A DNA stretch of 64,000 nucleotides from an uncultured Bacteroidales bacterium. GTDB lineage: Bacteria > Bacteroidota > Bacteroidia > Bacteroidales > UBA932. Below are positions 1-9,366 of the stretch, piece after piece. The first letter of the stretch is position 1, and each line of letters opens with the position of its first letter. The notes beneath the pieces are model-generated. The model ran no database searches. It worked only from the letters and a program-made list of their open reading frames with translations, and was not told where the DNA came from. The DNA is taken from positions 1 to 64,000 of the forward strand of contig CAMZGD010000011.1 of NCBI GenBank assembly GCA_947306365.1, read 5' to 3'. The translations under genes and the position numbers were made by a program.

Positions 1-227
1 GTCTCACCAACCAGAAAGAGGTCAATGCATACATCCCGGGCGAGGGTCACAACCTTCAGGAACACAGCATCGTGCTGGTTCGTGGCGGTCGTGTGAAAGA
101 CCTCCCTGGCGTTCGTTACCACATCCTTAGGGGCGCACTTGACACCGCTGGCGTGGAGGGCCGTACGCAGAGCCGTTCCCTCTATGGCGCGAAGCGGCCG
201 AAAGCAGCAAAGAAAGCCGCTAAGTAG
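1..227 (+). CDS. rpsL: 30S ribosomal protein S12, C-terminal part (5' cut by window edge)
   Basis: The reading frame enters at base 3 and ends at TAG 225-227, giving the last 74 residues of ribosomal protein S12. Recognisable S12 features are the segment [20 protein letters not shown], the motif [12 protein letters not shown] that surrounds the decoding-centre loop, and the Lys/Ala-rich tail ending [12 protein letters not shown]12 sits at the A-site of the small subunit and controls decoding accuracy. It is followed after 27 nt by rpsG, the normal str-operon order, so cotranscription is expected. The start codon and N-terminus lie outside the window. Confidence 0.95.
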   Translation, partial: LTNQKEVNAYIPGEGHNLQEHSIVLVRGGRVKDLPGVRYHILRGALDTAGVEGRTQSRSLYGAKRPKAAKKAAK

Positions 228-254
228 TATTCACCTTTTTTAATTCTTACAACA

Positions 255-731
255 ATGAGAAAAACGAAGCCTAAAAAGAGGATTCTACTTCCTGATCCTA
301 AGTTTCACGATGTACAGGTCACCCGTTTCGTGAACAATCTTATGTTGCAGGGGAAGAAGAGTATCGCGTATTCTATTTTTTACGATGCCATCGATATCAT
401 CGGCGAGAAGATGAAAGATTCTGAACAGGCTCCTATCGATATTTGGAAGAAGGCGCTCGAAAACGTCACCCCGCAGGTCGAGGTGAAGAGCCGCCGTGTC
501 GGCGGTGCCAACTTCCAGGTCCCTATGGAGGTGCGTCCGGAAAGAAAGGTCTCCCTTTCGATGAAGAACATGATCCTTTTCGCCCGCAAGCGTTCCGGTC
601 ACTCCATGGCGGAGAAACTGGCTGCAGAAATCATGGCTGCCTACAACAATGAAGGTGCAGCCTTCAAGCGGAAAGAAGATATGCACAGGATGGCAGAGGC
701 CAACAAGGCGTTTGCCCACTTCCGTTTCTAA
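255..731 (+). CDS. rpsG: 30S ribosomal protein S7
   Basis: This 158-residue protein has the usual S7 length and sequence, starting MRKTKPKKR and containing the conserved [12 protein letters not shown] and [16 protein letters not shown] stretches that contact the 3' major domain of 16S rRNA and the E-site region. S7 nucleates assembly of the head of the 30S subunit and is the usual translational autoregulator of the str operon. It lies 27 nt after rpsL and 21 nt before fusA on the same strand, so the three genes are almost certainly one transcript. The ATG at 255 is the only sensible start. Confidence 0.97.
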   Translation: MRKTKPKKRILLPDPKFHDVQVTRFVNNLMLQGKKSIAYSIFYDAIDIIGEKMKDSEQAPIDIWKKALENVTPQVEVKSRRVGGANFQVPMEVRPERKVSLSMKNMILFARKRSGHSMAEKLAAEIMAAYNNEGAAFKRKEDMHRMAEANKAFAHFRF

Positions 732-752
732 TCTGCTTTTGATCTGCGGTCA

Positions 753-2876
753 ATGGCAAGGGACTTGACATATACGCGCAACATCGGTATCATGGCTCAC
801 ATCGATGCCGGTAAGACCACCACTTCCGAGCGCATCCTCTATTATACGGGAAAGACCCATAAGATAGGAGAGGTGCACGAGGGCGCCGCCACCATGGACT
901 GGATGGTCCAGGAGCAGGAGCGTGGGATTACCATCACGTCGGCCGCTACCACGGCCTTCTGGCATTACAATGGCGAGCAATATCAGATCAATCTGATCGA
1001 CACGCCGGGTCACGTGGACTTCACGGTCGAAGTAGAGCGGTCGCTTCGCGTCCTTGACGGGACGATCGCCACTTTCTGTGCCGTGGGCCGCGTGCAGCCG
1101 CAGTCGGAGACGGTCTGGCGTCAGGCGGACAAATACCACGTCCCCAAGATCGCCTACGTCAACAAGATGGATCGTACCGGCGCCGACTTCCTTGCCGTTG
1201 TCGAGGACATCAATGAAAAACTGGGTGCCCGTTCGATTCCGATCTGTCTCCCCATCGGTGCCGAAGAGAATTTCGAAGGCATCGTGGACCTGATCGCCCA
1301 GAAGGCCTACTATTACGACGGAACCAGCAAAGAACTCCACAACTACGTGGAGAAGCCGGTTCCTTCGGAAATGATGGCCGAGGTGGAGGAGTGGAGAGGA
1401 AAACTCATCGAATCCGTCGCCGAATACAACGACGAGATCCTCGAGAAATTCTTTGACGACCCCGATTCGATTTCCGATCAGGAGATCATCGACGCACTCC
1501 GGAAAGCGACCCTTTCGATGGCCGTCGTTCCGACCTGCTGCGGCTCGTCGTTCAAGAACAAGGGAATCCAGTTCCTGCTCGATGCCGTGATGCGCTATCT
1601 CCCTTCGCCGCTCGACAAGGGAAGCGTGTTCGGAACGGACCCCCGTACGGGAAAGCAGGTGGAACGCAAGCCCGTCGCCACCGAACCGTTCTGCGGTCTG
1701 GTCTTCAAGATTGCCACCGATCCGTTCGTGGGCCGTCTGGCCTTCATCCGGGCGTATTCGGGGCATCTTCAAGCCGGCGCGCAGGTGCTCAACACCCGTT
1801 CCGACAAGAAAGAGCGGGTGGTCCGCCTGTACCAGATGCACTCCAACAAGCAGAACCCCATCGACTTTGTCGAAGCCGGCGACATCTGCGCTGCCGTTGG
1901 GTTCAAGGAGCTGCGCACGGGCGACACCGTCTGTGCAGACACCCATCCGGTCGTGCTCGAATCGATTACGTTCCCCGATCCGGTGATCGGCATCGCGGTC
2001 GAGCCGAAGACCCAGCAGGATCTCGACAGGCTCGGCATCGCGCTGGGCAAGCTCTCCGAGGAAGACCCGACGTTCACCGTCCAGTCCAACCAGGAGACCG
2101 GCCAGACGATCATCAGTGGAATGGGTGAGTTGCATCTGGACATCATCGTGGACCGTCTGCGCCGGGAATTCGGCGTGGAAATCAACCAGGGTGCGCCGCA
2201 GGTAAACTACAAGGAAGCGGTAACCCGGTCGTACGTCCACCGTCAGGTGTTCCGGAAGCAGACCGGCGGACGGGGCAAGTATGCCGACATCCAGGTCGAA
2301 GTCGGACCGGCCGACGAAGGCGTCTCCGGACTCCAGTTCATCGACGAAGTCAAGGGTGGCAACATCCCGAAGGAGTTTATCCCTTCGGTCGAAAAAGGAT
2401 TCAAGGCCGCGATGTCCAACGGTGTCCTGGCCGGCTATCCGATGACCGCCCTGAAGGTCCGGCTGCTGGACGGCGGCTTCCATCCCGTCGATTCGGACGC
2501 GCTCTCCTTCGAGATCTGCGCGCGCATTGCGTTCCGCAACGCGCTCCGCAAGTGCGGGCCGGTGCTGATGGAACCGATCATGTCGCTCGAGGTGGTGACA
2601 CCCGAAGATTATATGGGCGACGTGGTGGGCGACCTGAACCGGCGCCGCGGCCAGATCGTCGATATGGACTCCAAGGGCAATGCCCGGATCGTCAAGGCGC
2701 GTGTGCCGCTGGCCGAGCAGTTCGGTTATGTGACCGTACTCCGTACGCTGACCTCGGGCCGCGCCACCAGTTCCATGGAATTCTCCCACTATGCGGAGGT
2801 TCCGGCGAACCTGGCCCGGGAGATCATCGACAAGCAGGGAGGTCCCCGCAGATTTTTAGATGATGATGAAGATTAA
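753..2876 (+). CDS. fusA: Translation elongation factor G
   Basis: A 707-residue EF-G of normal length. The G domain shows the G1 P-loop AHIDAGKTT near residue 15, the G2 region [12 protein letters not shown]3 DTPGHVDF and G4 NKMDRTGAD. Domains II to V follow, including [20 protein letters not shown] and the C-terminal [23 protein letters not shown] uses GTP to drive tRNA-mRNA translocation and, with RRF, ribosome recycling. It lies between rpsG and rpsJ with 21-nt spacers on both sides. No tuf gene follows; rpsJ comes next instead, which is normal for Bacteroidetes str operons. Confidence 0.98.
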   Translation: MARDLTYTRNIGIMAHIDAGKTTTSERILYYTGKTHKIGEVHEGAATMDWMVQEQERGITITSAATTAFWHYNGEQYQINLIDTPGHVDFTVEVERSLRVLDGTIATFCAVGRVQPQSETVWRQADKYHVPKIAYVNKMDRTGADFLAVVEDINEKLGARSIPICLPIGAEENFEGIVDLIAQKAYYYDGTSKELHNYVEKPVPSEMMAEVEEWRGKLIESVAEYNDEILEKFFDDPDSISDQEIIDALRKATLSMAVVPTCCGSSFKNKGIQFLLDAVMRYLPSPLDKGSVFGTDPRTGKQVERKPVATEPFCGLVFKIATDPFVGRLAFIRAYSGHLQAGAQVLNTRSDKKERVVRLYQMHSNKQNPIDFVEAGDICAAVGFKELRTGDTVCADTHPVVLESITFPDPVIGIAVEPKTQQDLDRLGIALGKLSEEDPTFTVQSNQETGQTIISGMGELHLDIIVDRLRREFGVEINQGAPQVNYKEAVTRSYVHRQVFRKQTGGRGKYADIQVEVGPADEGVSGLQFIDEVKGGNIPKEFIPSVEKGFKAAMSNGVLAGYPMTALKVRLLDGGFHPVDSDALSFEICARIAFRNALRKCGPVLMEPIMSLEVVTPEDYMGDVVGDLNRRRGQIVDMDSKGNARIVKARVPLAEQFGYVTVLRTLTSGRATSSMEFSHYAEVPANLAREIIDKQGGPRRFLDDDED

Positions 2877-2897
2877 AAATGTTAAACAGTTAGAATA

Positions 2898-3203
2898 ATG
2901 AGCCAGAAAATCAGAATTAAACTCAAATCGTACGACCACGCACTGGTTGACAAGTCGGCCGACAAGATCGTCAAGACGGTCAAGGCTACCGGCGCCGTCG
3001 TCAGCGGCCCGATTCCGCTCCCGACCGACAAGAAGATCTTTACGGTGAACCGTTCGACCTTCGTCAACAAGAAAGCGCGCGAGCAGTTTGAACTGAATTC
3101 TTTCCGTCGCCTCCTGGACATCTACAGCTCCACGCCGAAAACCGTGGATGCCCTGATGAAACTTGAGCTGCCCAGCGGCGTCGAAGTAGAAATCAAGGTT
3201 TAA
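2898..3203 (+). CDS. rpsJ: 30S ribosomal protein S10
   Basis: This 101-residue protein starts [20 protein letters not shown] and is a standard S10 (NusE), a head protein of the 30S subunit that also takes part in NusB/NusG antitermination. It follows fusA by 21 nt. In most Bacteroidales known to me rpsJ opens the S10 ribosomal cluster and is followed by rplC, rplD and rplW. Here it is followed by a hairpin, a tRNA and an opposite-strand operon, so the usual cluster is interrupted (see findings). Confidence 0.97.
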   Translation: MSQKIRIKLKSYDHALVDKSADKIVKTVKATGAVVSGPIPLPTDKKIFTVNRSTFVNKKAREQFELNSFRRLLDIYSSTPKTVDALMKLELPSGVEVEIKV

Positions 3204-3212
3204 GCGAAAAGG

Positions 3213-3240
3213 AATTGCCGGGCTGGAAAGCCCGGCAATT
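3213..3240. terminator. Perfect 12-bp inverted repeat between rpsJ and the tRNA
   Basis: A perfect stem AATTGCCGGGCT (3213-3224), loop GGAA and complementary arm (3229-3240) lie 9 nt after the rpsJ stop and only 1 nt before the tRNA. There is no proper T-tract on the plus strand, so strong plus-strand termination is doubtful. On the minus strand the arm is followed by CCTTTTCG, so it may instead end the convergent lipoprotein operon, or mark an RNA-processing site ahead of the tRNA. Confidence 0.5.
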
Positions 3241-3241
3241 T

Positions 3242-3315
3242 GGTCCCTTAGCTCAGTCGGTCAGAGCAGCGGACTCATAATCCGTGGGTCGCAGGTTCAA
3301 GTCCTGCAGGGACCA
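3242..3315 (+). tRNA. tRNA with anticodon CAT (elongator Met, or Ile2)
   Basis: A full cloverleaf is visible. The acceptor stem is GGTCCCT/AGGGACC with discriminator A3315. The anticodon stem GCGGA/TCCGT holds the loop CTCATAA, so the anticodon is CAT, and the T-arm loop is TTCAAGT. CCA is not encoded. The body GGTCCCTTAGCTCAG and the anticodon arm resemble both elongator tRNA-Met and the lysidine-modified tRNA-Ile2, and sequence alone does not decide between them; the first base pair (not C-G) argues against initiator Met. There is no room for a promoter between the preceding hairpin and the tRNA, so it is probably processed from the rpsJ transcript. Confidence 0.93.
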
Positions 3316-3326
3316 CTTCCCCTCTG

Positions 3327-5120
3327 TCAGGTTTCAGGAACGACCTTGCATTCGCAGGTCGCTTCGATCTTTCCCACCTTCAGGGTGATGGTGCACGTGC
3401 CCGGCGCTACGGCCGTCACGACGCCCTTGTTCGAAACGGTGGCGACGGTCTTGTCGCTGGTGCTCCAGGCCGGCTTGTCGGTCGTATTGCCGGGATCGAC
3501 GGAATAGGTCAGGGTGAACGAGGCGCCTGCCTTGAGTTCGATCTTGTTCTTGTTGAGCTTGACTTCCTCCGCCGGGATGCGCCGGTCGAATTCCACGACT
3601 TTCATCAGGGAGTGGCTCCGCCAGGTAAGGAACATCGCGATGCGGAATTTCCGCGTGAGGTCCCAGTCGTCTGCATAGCCGGTATGGAAGCGTACGTCGT
3701 AGATGGTGTTGTATTCGACGCCCTCGTCGATCTTCGTCGTGCGGAACTCCACGACGGCCACGTCGGTCACATAACCGTCGTCGACGGCGATGGCATCGAA
3801 GTGGATGTCGGCTGCCTCCTGGTAGGCCGCATAGCTGGAAAGCACGTCTTTTGACGAAAGCGTATCCTTCACGAAGACCAGCAGATGGTATTTGTAGGAG
3901 GTTTCCGGCATGACGTAGTTGGCTGCAAGGGAAAGTTCCGTGATTTCAGGGGCATATTCCCGGGTGCGGGGGATCGAGATGACCGTTCCGTCCGTCAGGG
4001 TCAGGGAAACCCGGGAGGGATCGGAGACATCGGCCGCCGTGAAGAAGTCGAGCACGACGCTGCCGGTGGCGGCGACGGCGTTGCCGTCCTTGTCGCGCAT
4101 CATCTCCGTCTCGCCGCCTTCATAGGAGACGGTGAAATAGATGGTCCCGAGCGAATCGACGAGTCCGATGTGCGGCGTAACGTCCTCGTAGGAGACGCAG
4201 ATCATTTCGCCTTTGTAGCGGAGCCATTCGAACGGCTGGTCGGAACGGTTGCGGAACACCCAGTAGTACTTGCCGTCGGTGTAGGCCTTGGCGCTGAGCA
4301 GGACGGAATCCCGGCTGCTGAGGCCGTTGCGGACCGTCAGTACCTTTCCGCTTTCCAGCGTGAACCGGTAGCCTTTCTCGCCGTTCTCCTCATAGGCGGT
4401 GACGTCGGAGACGAAGATGTCCTTGTTGAGGTTCTCCACCAGGTCCGTATAAGTCTTGAACTGTTCGTTGATGGAATTGCACTGCTGGGTGAGTTCGTCA
4501 AAGGCTTTCTGGGTGGGCATCCGGAAATAGTTGTATTCACTGATGCAGAACAGCACGTAATACGGGTCGGAGGTGTCGATGCTCGAAAAGACGGAAGAGC
4601 CGGGTTCTCCCTGCGCCGGTCCCCAGTAGCATTTGTTCCAGGAGGTACCGTCGAAGGTGTACCACCAGACGCCGTCTTCGATCTTCAGGCGCGGGACCGT
4701 TCCGGAGGCCCGGACGCGGAGCCCGTAGCTGTTGGTCATCCAGGTCGGCGTACCGCTTTCTCCCATCTGGATGGTCCAGTAGTAGGCTTCGTATTCTTCG
4801 TTGTAGCGGACGCCGACAATCGGCTTGACACCGTCGATGCCGCTGGTGAGAATGAGGGTGGATCCGCTGGTGAAGGTAACCCGGTAGGCTTTCCGTCCCT
4901 CGCTCACGAATTCGGTAACGCCCGCGATGTGGTCGTTCTTCTCGAGGGCGGAAATCAGGTCGGAGAGGGCGTTCAGGGAGCTGTTCAGGGAGCTGACCTT
5001 CGCTTCGAGCGCGGCGACGTCTTCCTTGAGCTCGTCGATCCTGCGGTCAAGGTCTCCGTGGCAGCCGGCCAGCAGCAGCGCGCTTGCGGCAAGGATGAGC
5101 GTAATGCAGATTCTTTTCAT
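3327..5120 (-). CDS. DUF4988 (PL29 N-terminal-like) lipoprotein with C-terminal BIG2 domain
   Basis: This 597-residue lipoprotein has a signal peptide ending LLAGC with the lipidated Cys at 20. A heptad-rich coiled coil follows (about residues 22-62, RIDELKEDVAALEAKVSSLN). Next come repeated DUF4988-type units, recognisable by EAYYWTIQMGESGTPTWM and KYYWVFRNRSDQPFEWL. Residues about 515-595 form a bacterial Ig-like (BIG2) domain with PAWSTSDKTVATVSNKGVVT. The protein is probably anchored in the outer membrane; its function is unknown and I see no catalytic motif. It is the last gene of a five-gene minus-strand operon, 14 nt after its paralogue at 5135, and its stop lies 11 nt from the tRNA on the other strand. 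The BIG2 domain is absent from its two paralogues. Confidence 0.85.
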   Translation of the reverse strand: MKRICITLILAASALLLAGCHGDLDRRIDELKEDVAALEAKVSSLNSSLNALSDLISALEKNDHIAGVTEFVSEGRKAYRVTFTSGSTLILTSGIDGVKPIVGVRYNEEYEAYYWTIQMGESGTPTWMTNSYGLRVRASGTVPRLKIEDGVWWYTFDGTSWNKCYWGPAQGEPGSSVFSSIDTSDPYYVLFCISEYNYFRMPTQKAFDELTQQCNSINEQFKTYTDLVENLNKDIFVSDVTAYEENGEKGYRFTLESGKVLTVRNGLSSRDSVLLSAKAYTDGKYYWVFRNRSDQPFEWLRYKGEMICVSYEDVTPHIGLVDSLGTIYFTVSYEGGETEMMRDKDGNAVAATGSVVLDFFTAADVSDPSRVSLTLTDGTVISIPRTREYAPEITELSLAANYVMPETSYKYHLLVFVKDTLSSKDVLSSYAAYQEAADIHFDAIAVDDGYVTDVAVVEFRTTKIDEGVEYNTIYDVRFHTGYADDWDLTRKFRIAMFLTWRSHSLMKVVEFDRRIPAEEVKLNKNKIELKAGASFTLTYSVDPGNTTDKPAWSTSDKTVATVSNKGVVTAVAPGTCTITLKVGKIEATCECKVVPET

Positions 5121-5134
5121 TTTCGTTTCCTCCC

Positions 5135-6598
5135 TTATTTTGCCTCAATGGTGATCACGACCGTTTTCATCTTTCCGTGGCCGTTGGAAACCAGGAGATT
5201 CAGTTTGCTGGTCCTGGGCTTGGTGAAGCCTGTCGGCGAGATGACCGTGATCTTCCAGCTCTTGTAGTTGGTCGTTCCGGCCGAGGCGAAAAACCCGTCC
5301 CGGGTCACCGGCAGCACTTCGGCACGGGCGTCGGCGTTGCTCAGCTGGCAGTTGAAGGAAACGGTGTCGCGGGCGCCCATGCCCAGGACGCCTTTGTTGA
5401 CCGGCGAGGAGACCGATACGGAGAAAGTGCCCGCCATCGGGACCTGTATCGTCTGTCCGCCGTCCAGCGTGATGCAGACGATGTCGTCGCGGACGGAAAC
5501 GACCGAAAGCACGACGGGATCCGGCACATCGTTGCTGACACAGACCTTGGCTCCGTCGCAGAGCAGGAAGGCCGGCGCCTCGTCGCCATAGGCGATCGCC
5601 CAATAGTACTTGTCGTCGGTGTCTTTCATCAGCGAAATTTTCGGAAGCAGGCCCTGCGGGGCGTTGGCCTGGATTTTCCGTCCGTTTTCGTCGAGGATCC
5701 ACTGCGGTTCCCCGTCCGCGTAGCGGATAGTCCAGTACCAGATGTCGTCGTCCGGATCGCCGGTGGCCTTGCGGGCGCCGATGACCGGTGCGTTCGTGCC
5801 GGTTCCGTTGTAGAAGGCGTAGGAATCAAAGTTCGAGAGGCAGATGCGGAAGCCGACGGTATCGGTTCCGTCGAGAATCGGAATCAGGTCGTTGACGTAG
5901 ACTTTTTCGTCGAGTTCCTGTGCCATCCGGGTGAAGCTGTCGAGATTCTCGTTGACCTTCCGGCACGCTTCCTCGAGCTTCTCGAAGCTTTCCCAGGTCG
6001 GCAGCAGGATGGACGTCCCGTTGAGCAGGTTGAACTGGATGTATTCGCCTTTGTCCTCAACGCTCTTGAAGAAGGAGACGCCGTCCTCGCCGGTAGCCCG
6101 GCCGGCATTGTGCCAGACTTCGCCGCCATCGTAGGTCACCATCCAATAGCCGTTCTCGATTTTGAACTCGGGCGAAGCGGCATCGGTGGGAATCCGGACG
6201 CCGTAGTTGTCGGTCAGGAAGGAGGCCTGCTTGTCGGAGGGATATTTGACGGTCCAGTACCAGACCCCGTCTTCCCCCTTTCCGACACCCAGTACGGGCG
6301 TCTCGGCATCGGTTCCGTTGTAGAGCGTCACCGGCTTGGAGTGGGTGAAATAAAGCGTATAGCCGACGACCTCGCCGTTGTCGTAGAGGGTTTCCACCTT
6401 TTTCAGGAAGTCGTAGGTGTCGAGCTTGTCGACGATTTGGCGGAGCCCCTCCAGCGTCGTGTTCATCTCCCGGCATCGCTGTTCGAGTTTCTCGATGCGC
6501 CGTTCAAGCTGGTTCAGGTCGCTCTCGATCTGGTCGTAGCAGCCGACGGCAGACAGGAGGGTCAGCAGGAGCAGGCAGGCTAGATATGTCTTTTTCAT
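5135..6598 (-). CDS. DUF4988-type coiled-coil lipoprotein (middle paralogue)
   Basis: A 487-residue lipoprotein with a signal peptide ending SAVGC (Cys20) and a coiled coil immediately after it (IESDLNQLERRIEKLEQRCR). It then has at least three DUF4988-like units with the hallmark DGVWYWTVKYPSDKQASFL, DDIWYWTIRYADGEPQWIL and KYYWAIAYGDEAPAFLL. The C-terminus is a beta-rich BACON-like segment (SFNCQLSNADARAEVLPV) ending in TVVITIEAK. It lies 9 nt downstream of the third paralogue and 14 nt upstream of the first, so all three are translated from one mRNA. All three proteins carry the lipidated Cys at residue 20 followed by the same coiled coil, which supports tandem duplication. The family is common in gut Bacteroidales and its biochemical role is unknown to me. 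Confidence 0.83.
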   Translation of the reverse strand: MKKTYLACLLLLTLLSAVGCYDQIESDLNQLERRIEKLEQRCREMNTTLEGLRQIVDKLDTYDFLKKVETLYDNGEVVGYTLYFTHSKPVTLYNGTDAETPVLGVGKGEDGVWYWTVKYPSDKQASFLTDNYGVRIPTDAASPEFKIENGYWMVTYDGGEVWHNAGRATGEDGVSFFKSVEDKGEYIQFNLLNGTSILLPTWESFEKLEEACRKVNENLDSFTRMAQELDEKVYVNDLIPILDGTDTVGFRICLSNFDSYAFYNGTGTNAPVIGARKATGDPDDDIWYWTIRYADGEPQWILDENGRKIQANAPQGLLPKISLMKDTDDKYYWAIAYGDEAPAFLLCDGAKVCVSNDVPDPVVLSVVSVRDDIVCITLDGGQTIQVPMAGTFSVSVSSPVNKGVLGMGARDTVSFNCQLSNADARAEVLPVTRDGFFASAGTTNYKSWKITVISPTGFTKPRTSKLNLLVSNGHGKMKTVVITIEAK

Positions 6599-6607
6599 CG
6601 CTATTCC

Positions 6608-8065
6608 TTATTTTTTCTTGACGGTGATGGTCTTGATGACGGTAACCGTGTTGGTTTTCGTCTCGAAACTGAAGCACGCAATCACTTTTGCAGTTGCGTT
6701 GCCATACGAGGCGGGTGCCGTGATCCGGATGTAGTTCCTGCCGTCCTTGGTTTCCTCGGTCGCCGTCACGCCGCCCTGCGTCAGCAGCGAAAGGCTGGCC
6801 GAAGGGCCGTTGGCGACGTACTCCAGGGTGGTTTCCTTCCCGGCGGCCAGGGTTATCGTCCCCGAGAACGGGTTGCCGCCCGCATCGGTAAGGGTGACCG
6901 TATATTGCATGGGCAGGTTGAAGCGGGTCTTTCCGTCCTTGAGCACGACCACCAGCGAGTCGGCATAGGTCTTGACCGAGGAGAAGGCGCTGGCGACGGT
7001 GTCGATGACGTGGGGCGTCCAGCCGCTGTCGACGGGGAACCGGAGCAGTTCGGTGTTTCCCCGGGAGGTCACCGTCCAGTAATACTGTCCGTCCTTGTCG
7101 TGCGTGACGGAGACCAGCGGGACTTCCACGGCGTCGCTGGAAGCGGAAATCTTCGCGCCGTCCGGTGAAAGCACCCAATGTTCCTCAGACGAACCGATGG
7201 TGTAGGCCCAGTAAAGTTTCCCGTCGGTGTCTTTCTTGATGTAGATGGCCGGACTGACCGAAGCGGTCCAGTCGTGGATGCGGAAACTCTTTCCGTTGGA
7301 AAGGGTTACCGACAGGCCGACGGTGTCTTTTCCCGAGAGGACCGGCGCGACGCTGGTGATGTAGGTCAGCCGGTCGATGCTGGCCCGCACCAGTTCGATC
7401 TGGGCGGTGACGTTCTCGTTGGTCTTGTCGAATTCCGTCTTGAGCTTCAGGTACGTGTTGTATGTGGGAATCTTGAATACCTCGCCCGTCGTGAGCGTAA
7501 AGGTCACAAAGTTTTCGTGGCTGGTATCGATCGAGGCAAACATCTGGTCTCCGTTCTGGCCGTCGGCTTTCCCGAGCTGCGTCCACTGCTGCCCGTCGAT
7601 CGTATAATAGAAATAACCGTCGCGGATGGTGATGAAGGGCAGCACGCCGATGGAGAGCATCTTGCTTCCGTCCGGCGCGAGCAGCCATTGCGACGGCCCG
7701 TCCCCGTACTGGACGGTCCAGTAATAGTTCCCGTCTTCACTGTCGCGCTGGCTGGAGACGAGCGGCTTCTTTCCGTCCTGGCCGTTGGTGATGGTGATGG
7801 ATTCGTGCTGGACGAAGTTGATTCGGTAGCCCGTCACCGTGGATCCGGAGCGGATTTCGGTGATGCCGGTGACCATGTCCTGGCTTTCGATGACCGTCAC
7901 CAGTTCCCGGAGGCTGGCAAGGCTGCTGTTGATCTGGTCGCAAAGGAGATTCAGGTCGTCGACCCGTCCCTGCAGCTCGTCGATCTTCTGGTAGTAGATC
8001 TCGTTGCAGCCCGTCGTCAGCAGGAGCAGCACGCCCAGCAGTGCCGATGCAAATTGTCTTTTCAT
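6608..8065 (-). CDS. DUF4988-type coiled-coil lipoprotein (first paralogue in the operon)
   Basis: The frame is open further upstream, but the start is placed at ATG 8065. There it gives a signal peptide ending LLTTGC (Cys20), with a 2-nt gap from the upstream barrel gene; longer versions would overlap that gene. The protein has 485 residues: coiled coil IDELQGRVDDLNLLCDQINS, then DUF4988-type units (GNYYWTVQYGDGPSQWLL, KLYWAYTIGSSEEHWVL, GQYYWTVTSRGNTELL) and a beta-sandwich C-terminus ending in KTITVKKK. A Leu/Ile-rich helix between units (about residues 185-215) may be a second coiled coil. Coupled to the Omp85-like barrel, it is the most likely direct partner or client of that barrel, but this is inference from position only. 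Confidence 0.83.
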   Translation of the reverse strand: MKRQFASALLGVLLLLTTGCNEIYYQKIDELQGRVDDLNLLCDQINSSLASLRELVTVIESQDMVTGITEIRSGSTVTGYRINFVQHESITITNGQDGKKPLVSSQRDSEDGNYYWTVQYGDGPSQWLLAPDGSKMLSIGVLPFITIRDGYFYYTIDGQQWTQLGKADGQNGDQMFASIDTSHENFVTFTLTTGEVFKIPTYNTYLKLKTEFDKTNENVTAQIELVRASIDRLTYITSVAPVLSGKDTVGLSVTLSNGKSFRIHDWTASVSPAIYIKKDTDGKLYWAYTIGSSEEHWVLSPDGAKISASSDAVEVPLVSVTHDKDGQYYWTVTSRGNTELLRFPVDSGWTPHVIDTVASAFSSVKTYADSLVVVLKDGKTRFNLPMQYTVTLTDAGGNPFSGTITLAAGKETTLEYVANGPSASLSLLTQGGVTATEETKDGRNYIRITAPASYGNATAKVIACFSFETKTNTVTVIKTITVKKK

Positions 8066-8067
8066 CT

Positions 8068-9366
8068 TTAGAAGAGATATCCCGTGTTGATGTAGAGTGA
8101 ACCCTTGGCGTTGTCCTGCTTGTCGAAGGCGCGGCCGTAGTCCACGGCGATGATGAAGTTTTTGTTGAGGATGAACCGGAGACCGCCGCCCGCGGACAGG
8201 TGGAAACGTTCCTTCCCGCCGCGGGTGAGCTGCTCGGGGAAGCGGCCCTGGGCGACCATGCCGCTCCAGGCCGCCGCATCGACGGAAACGTCGCCATAGT
8301 CCTTCAGGACGCGGCCGCCGTCGAAAAAGGCGTTCGCCCCGAAGGAGACGTTCTGGTTGAAGATCGTGGTGTGGTAGAACTTCCAGCGGAGTTCGGTGTT
8401 GAAATAGCACAGGCTCTGCCCCTGGACGCGGTTGCGGAGCAGGCCGCGGAGGGTGCGGTAGCCGCCGAACCCGTCGCGGTCGTAGCCCGGGCCGAGCACC
8501 GATTCATAGGGAAGGACGTAGAAAGCGGGTTTGCCGAGAAAGCCCTGGATGTTCGCCCGGTAGGCAAAGACCAGCCGCTCTCCGGAAAGCGGGAAATACT
8601 GCCGCATCACGGCATAATAGCGTCCGTACGGCTTGTTGGTACCCATCCATTTGGGCGCCCATTCCATGAAGGCGTCGGCCCAGATGCCGCGGGTGGGGGC
8701 GTTCTCCGCGTCGCGGCTGTCGTAGGACAGGCCGGCCCGCCAGGCGCTGGTCATGCCGCCGTTGAATTCGTCGGCTTCGATGAAACCGAGGTCCTTATAC
8801 CAGGCGAACAGGGTCTTCCCGTAAGGGAGTTCCTGAAGGTTTTCGCTTTCGAATTCGTTGAGGATGAAATACTTGAAATGGTATCCGAATTTCCAGAAGA
8901 AGTGCTCCGTAATCTTGCCGGTGAAGTCGATCTTGCCGTAGGGGACCATCCGGCCCATCCGGTAGTAGGCCGTGGGCAGGGAAGCGTCGTACCAGGAGGC
9001 GTAGCCGTTGAAGCCATAGAAGTCGAGCGCCTTGTCGCGGCTGAACTGGGCCGCAAAGGAGAACCGCACGCCGGGAATCAGGAACCGGTTGTCGTAGTTC
9101 AGCACGTAGAGCTGCGAGCCTTTCGTGAAGGCCGATGCTTCGAGGTAGAGCTGCTGGCGGGGATTGGGATACCAGCCGCCCTTTCCGAAGTCGTAGACAT
9201 TGGCCAGGGCGCCGTACTGGAAGCCTTTGTCCTGGTCGAAGGCGACAATCGGGAAACCGCCGAAGGAAAATCCTTTCTTCTCGATGTCCTTGTCGGCTTT
9301 TTCCTGGGCCGCCGCGCCGAAGGCGAAGGCCAGGAAAACCAAAACTGTCACGGTATGTTTCATCAT
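8068..9366 (-). CDS. Omp85/BamA-like outer membrane beta-barrel without POTRA domains
   Basis: The 432-residue product has a signal peptide (MMKHTVTVLVFLAFAFGAAA) and then goes directly into amphipathic beta-strands rich in aromatic residues, ending in a C-terminal outer-membrane strand ...INTGYLF. A GGYRTLRGLLRNR segment near residue 300 resembles the conserved RGF-like lid motif of Omp85 barrels, and the SAGGGLRF segment is also typical of the family. No POTRA repeats precede the barrel, unlike BamA or TamA. The chosen ATG at 9366 overlaps the upstream acyltransferase stop as TGATG, implying translational coupling; ATG 9363 is an alternative. With an acyltransferase upstream and three lipoproteins downstream, a role in lipid or lipoprotein handling at the outer membrane is plausible but unproven. 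Confidence 0.8.
   Translation of the reverse strand: MMKHTVTVLVFLAFAFGAAAQEKADKDIEKKGFSFGGFPIVAFDQDKGFQYGALANVYDFGKGGWYPNPRQQLYLEASAFTKGSQLYVLNYDNRFLIPGVRFSFAAQFSRDKALDFYGFNGYASWYDASLPTAYYRMGRMVPYGKIDFTGKITEHFFWKFGYHFKYFILNEFESENLQELPYGKTLFAWYKDLGFIEADEFNGGMTSAWRAGLSYDSRDAENAPTRGIWADAFMEWAPKWMGTNKPYGRYYAVMRQYFPLSGERLVFAYRANIQGFLGKPAFYVLPYESVLGPGYDRDGFGGYRTLRGLLRNRVQGQSLCYFNTELRWKFYHTTIFNQNVSFGANAFFDGGRVLKDYGDVSVDAAAWSGMVAQGRFPEQLTRGGKERFHLSAGGGLRFILNKNFIIAVDYGRAFDKQDNAKGSLYINTGYLF

Noticed and set aside
750-2789. Long open frame on the minus strand opposite fusA
   Set aside because: It mirrors the codons of a clear EF-G gene, has low-complexity His/Arg/Asp-rich translation and no recognisable domain; it is a GC-rich shadow frame.
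3242-3315. tRNA as a site of a mobile element insertion
   Set aside because: No integrase, no duplicated tRNA end and no phage-like genes are visible in the window; left only as an idea for the ribosomal cluster break.
6608-8410. Longer version of the first DUF4988 lipoprotein
   Set aside because: It would overlap the barrel gene by over 300 nt and bury the signal peptide; ATG 8065 gives a proper lipoprotein.
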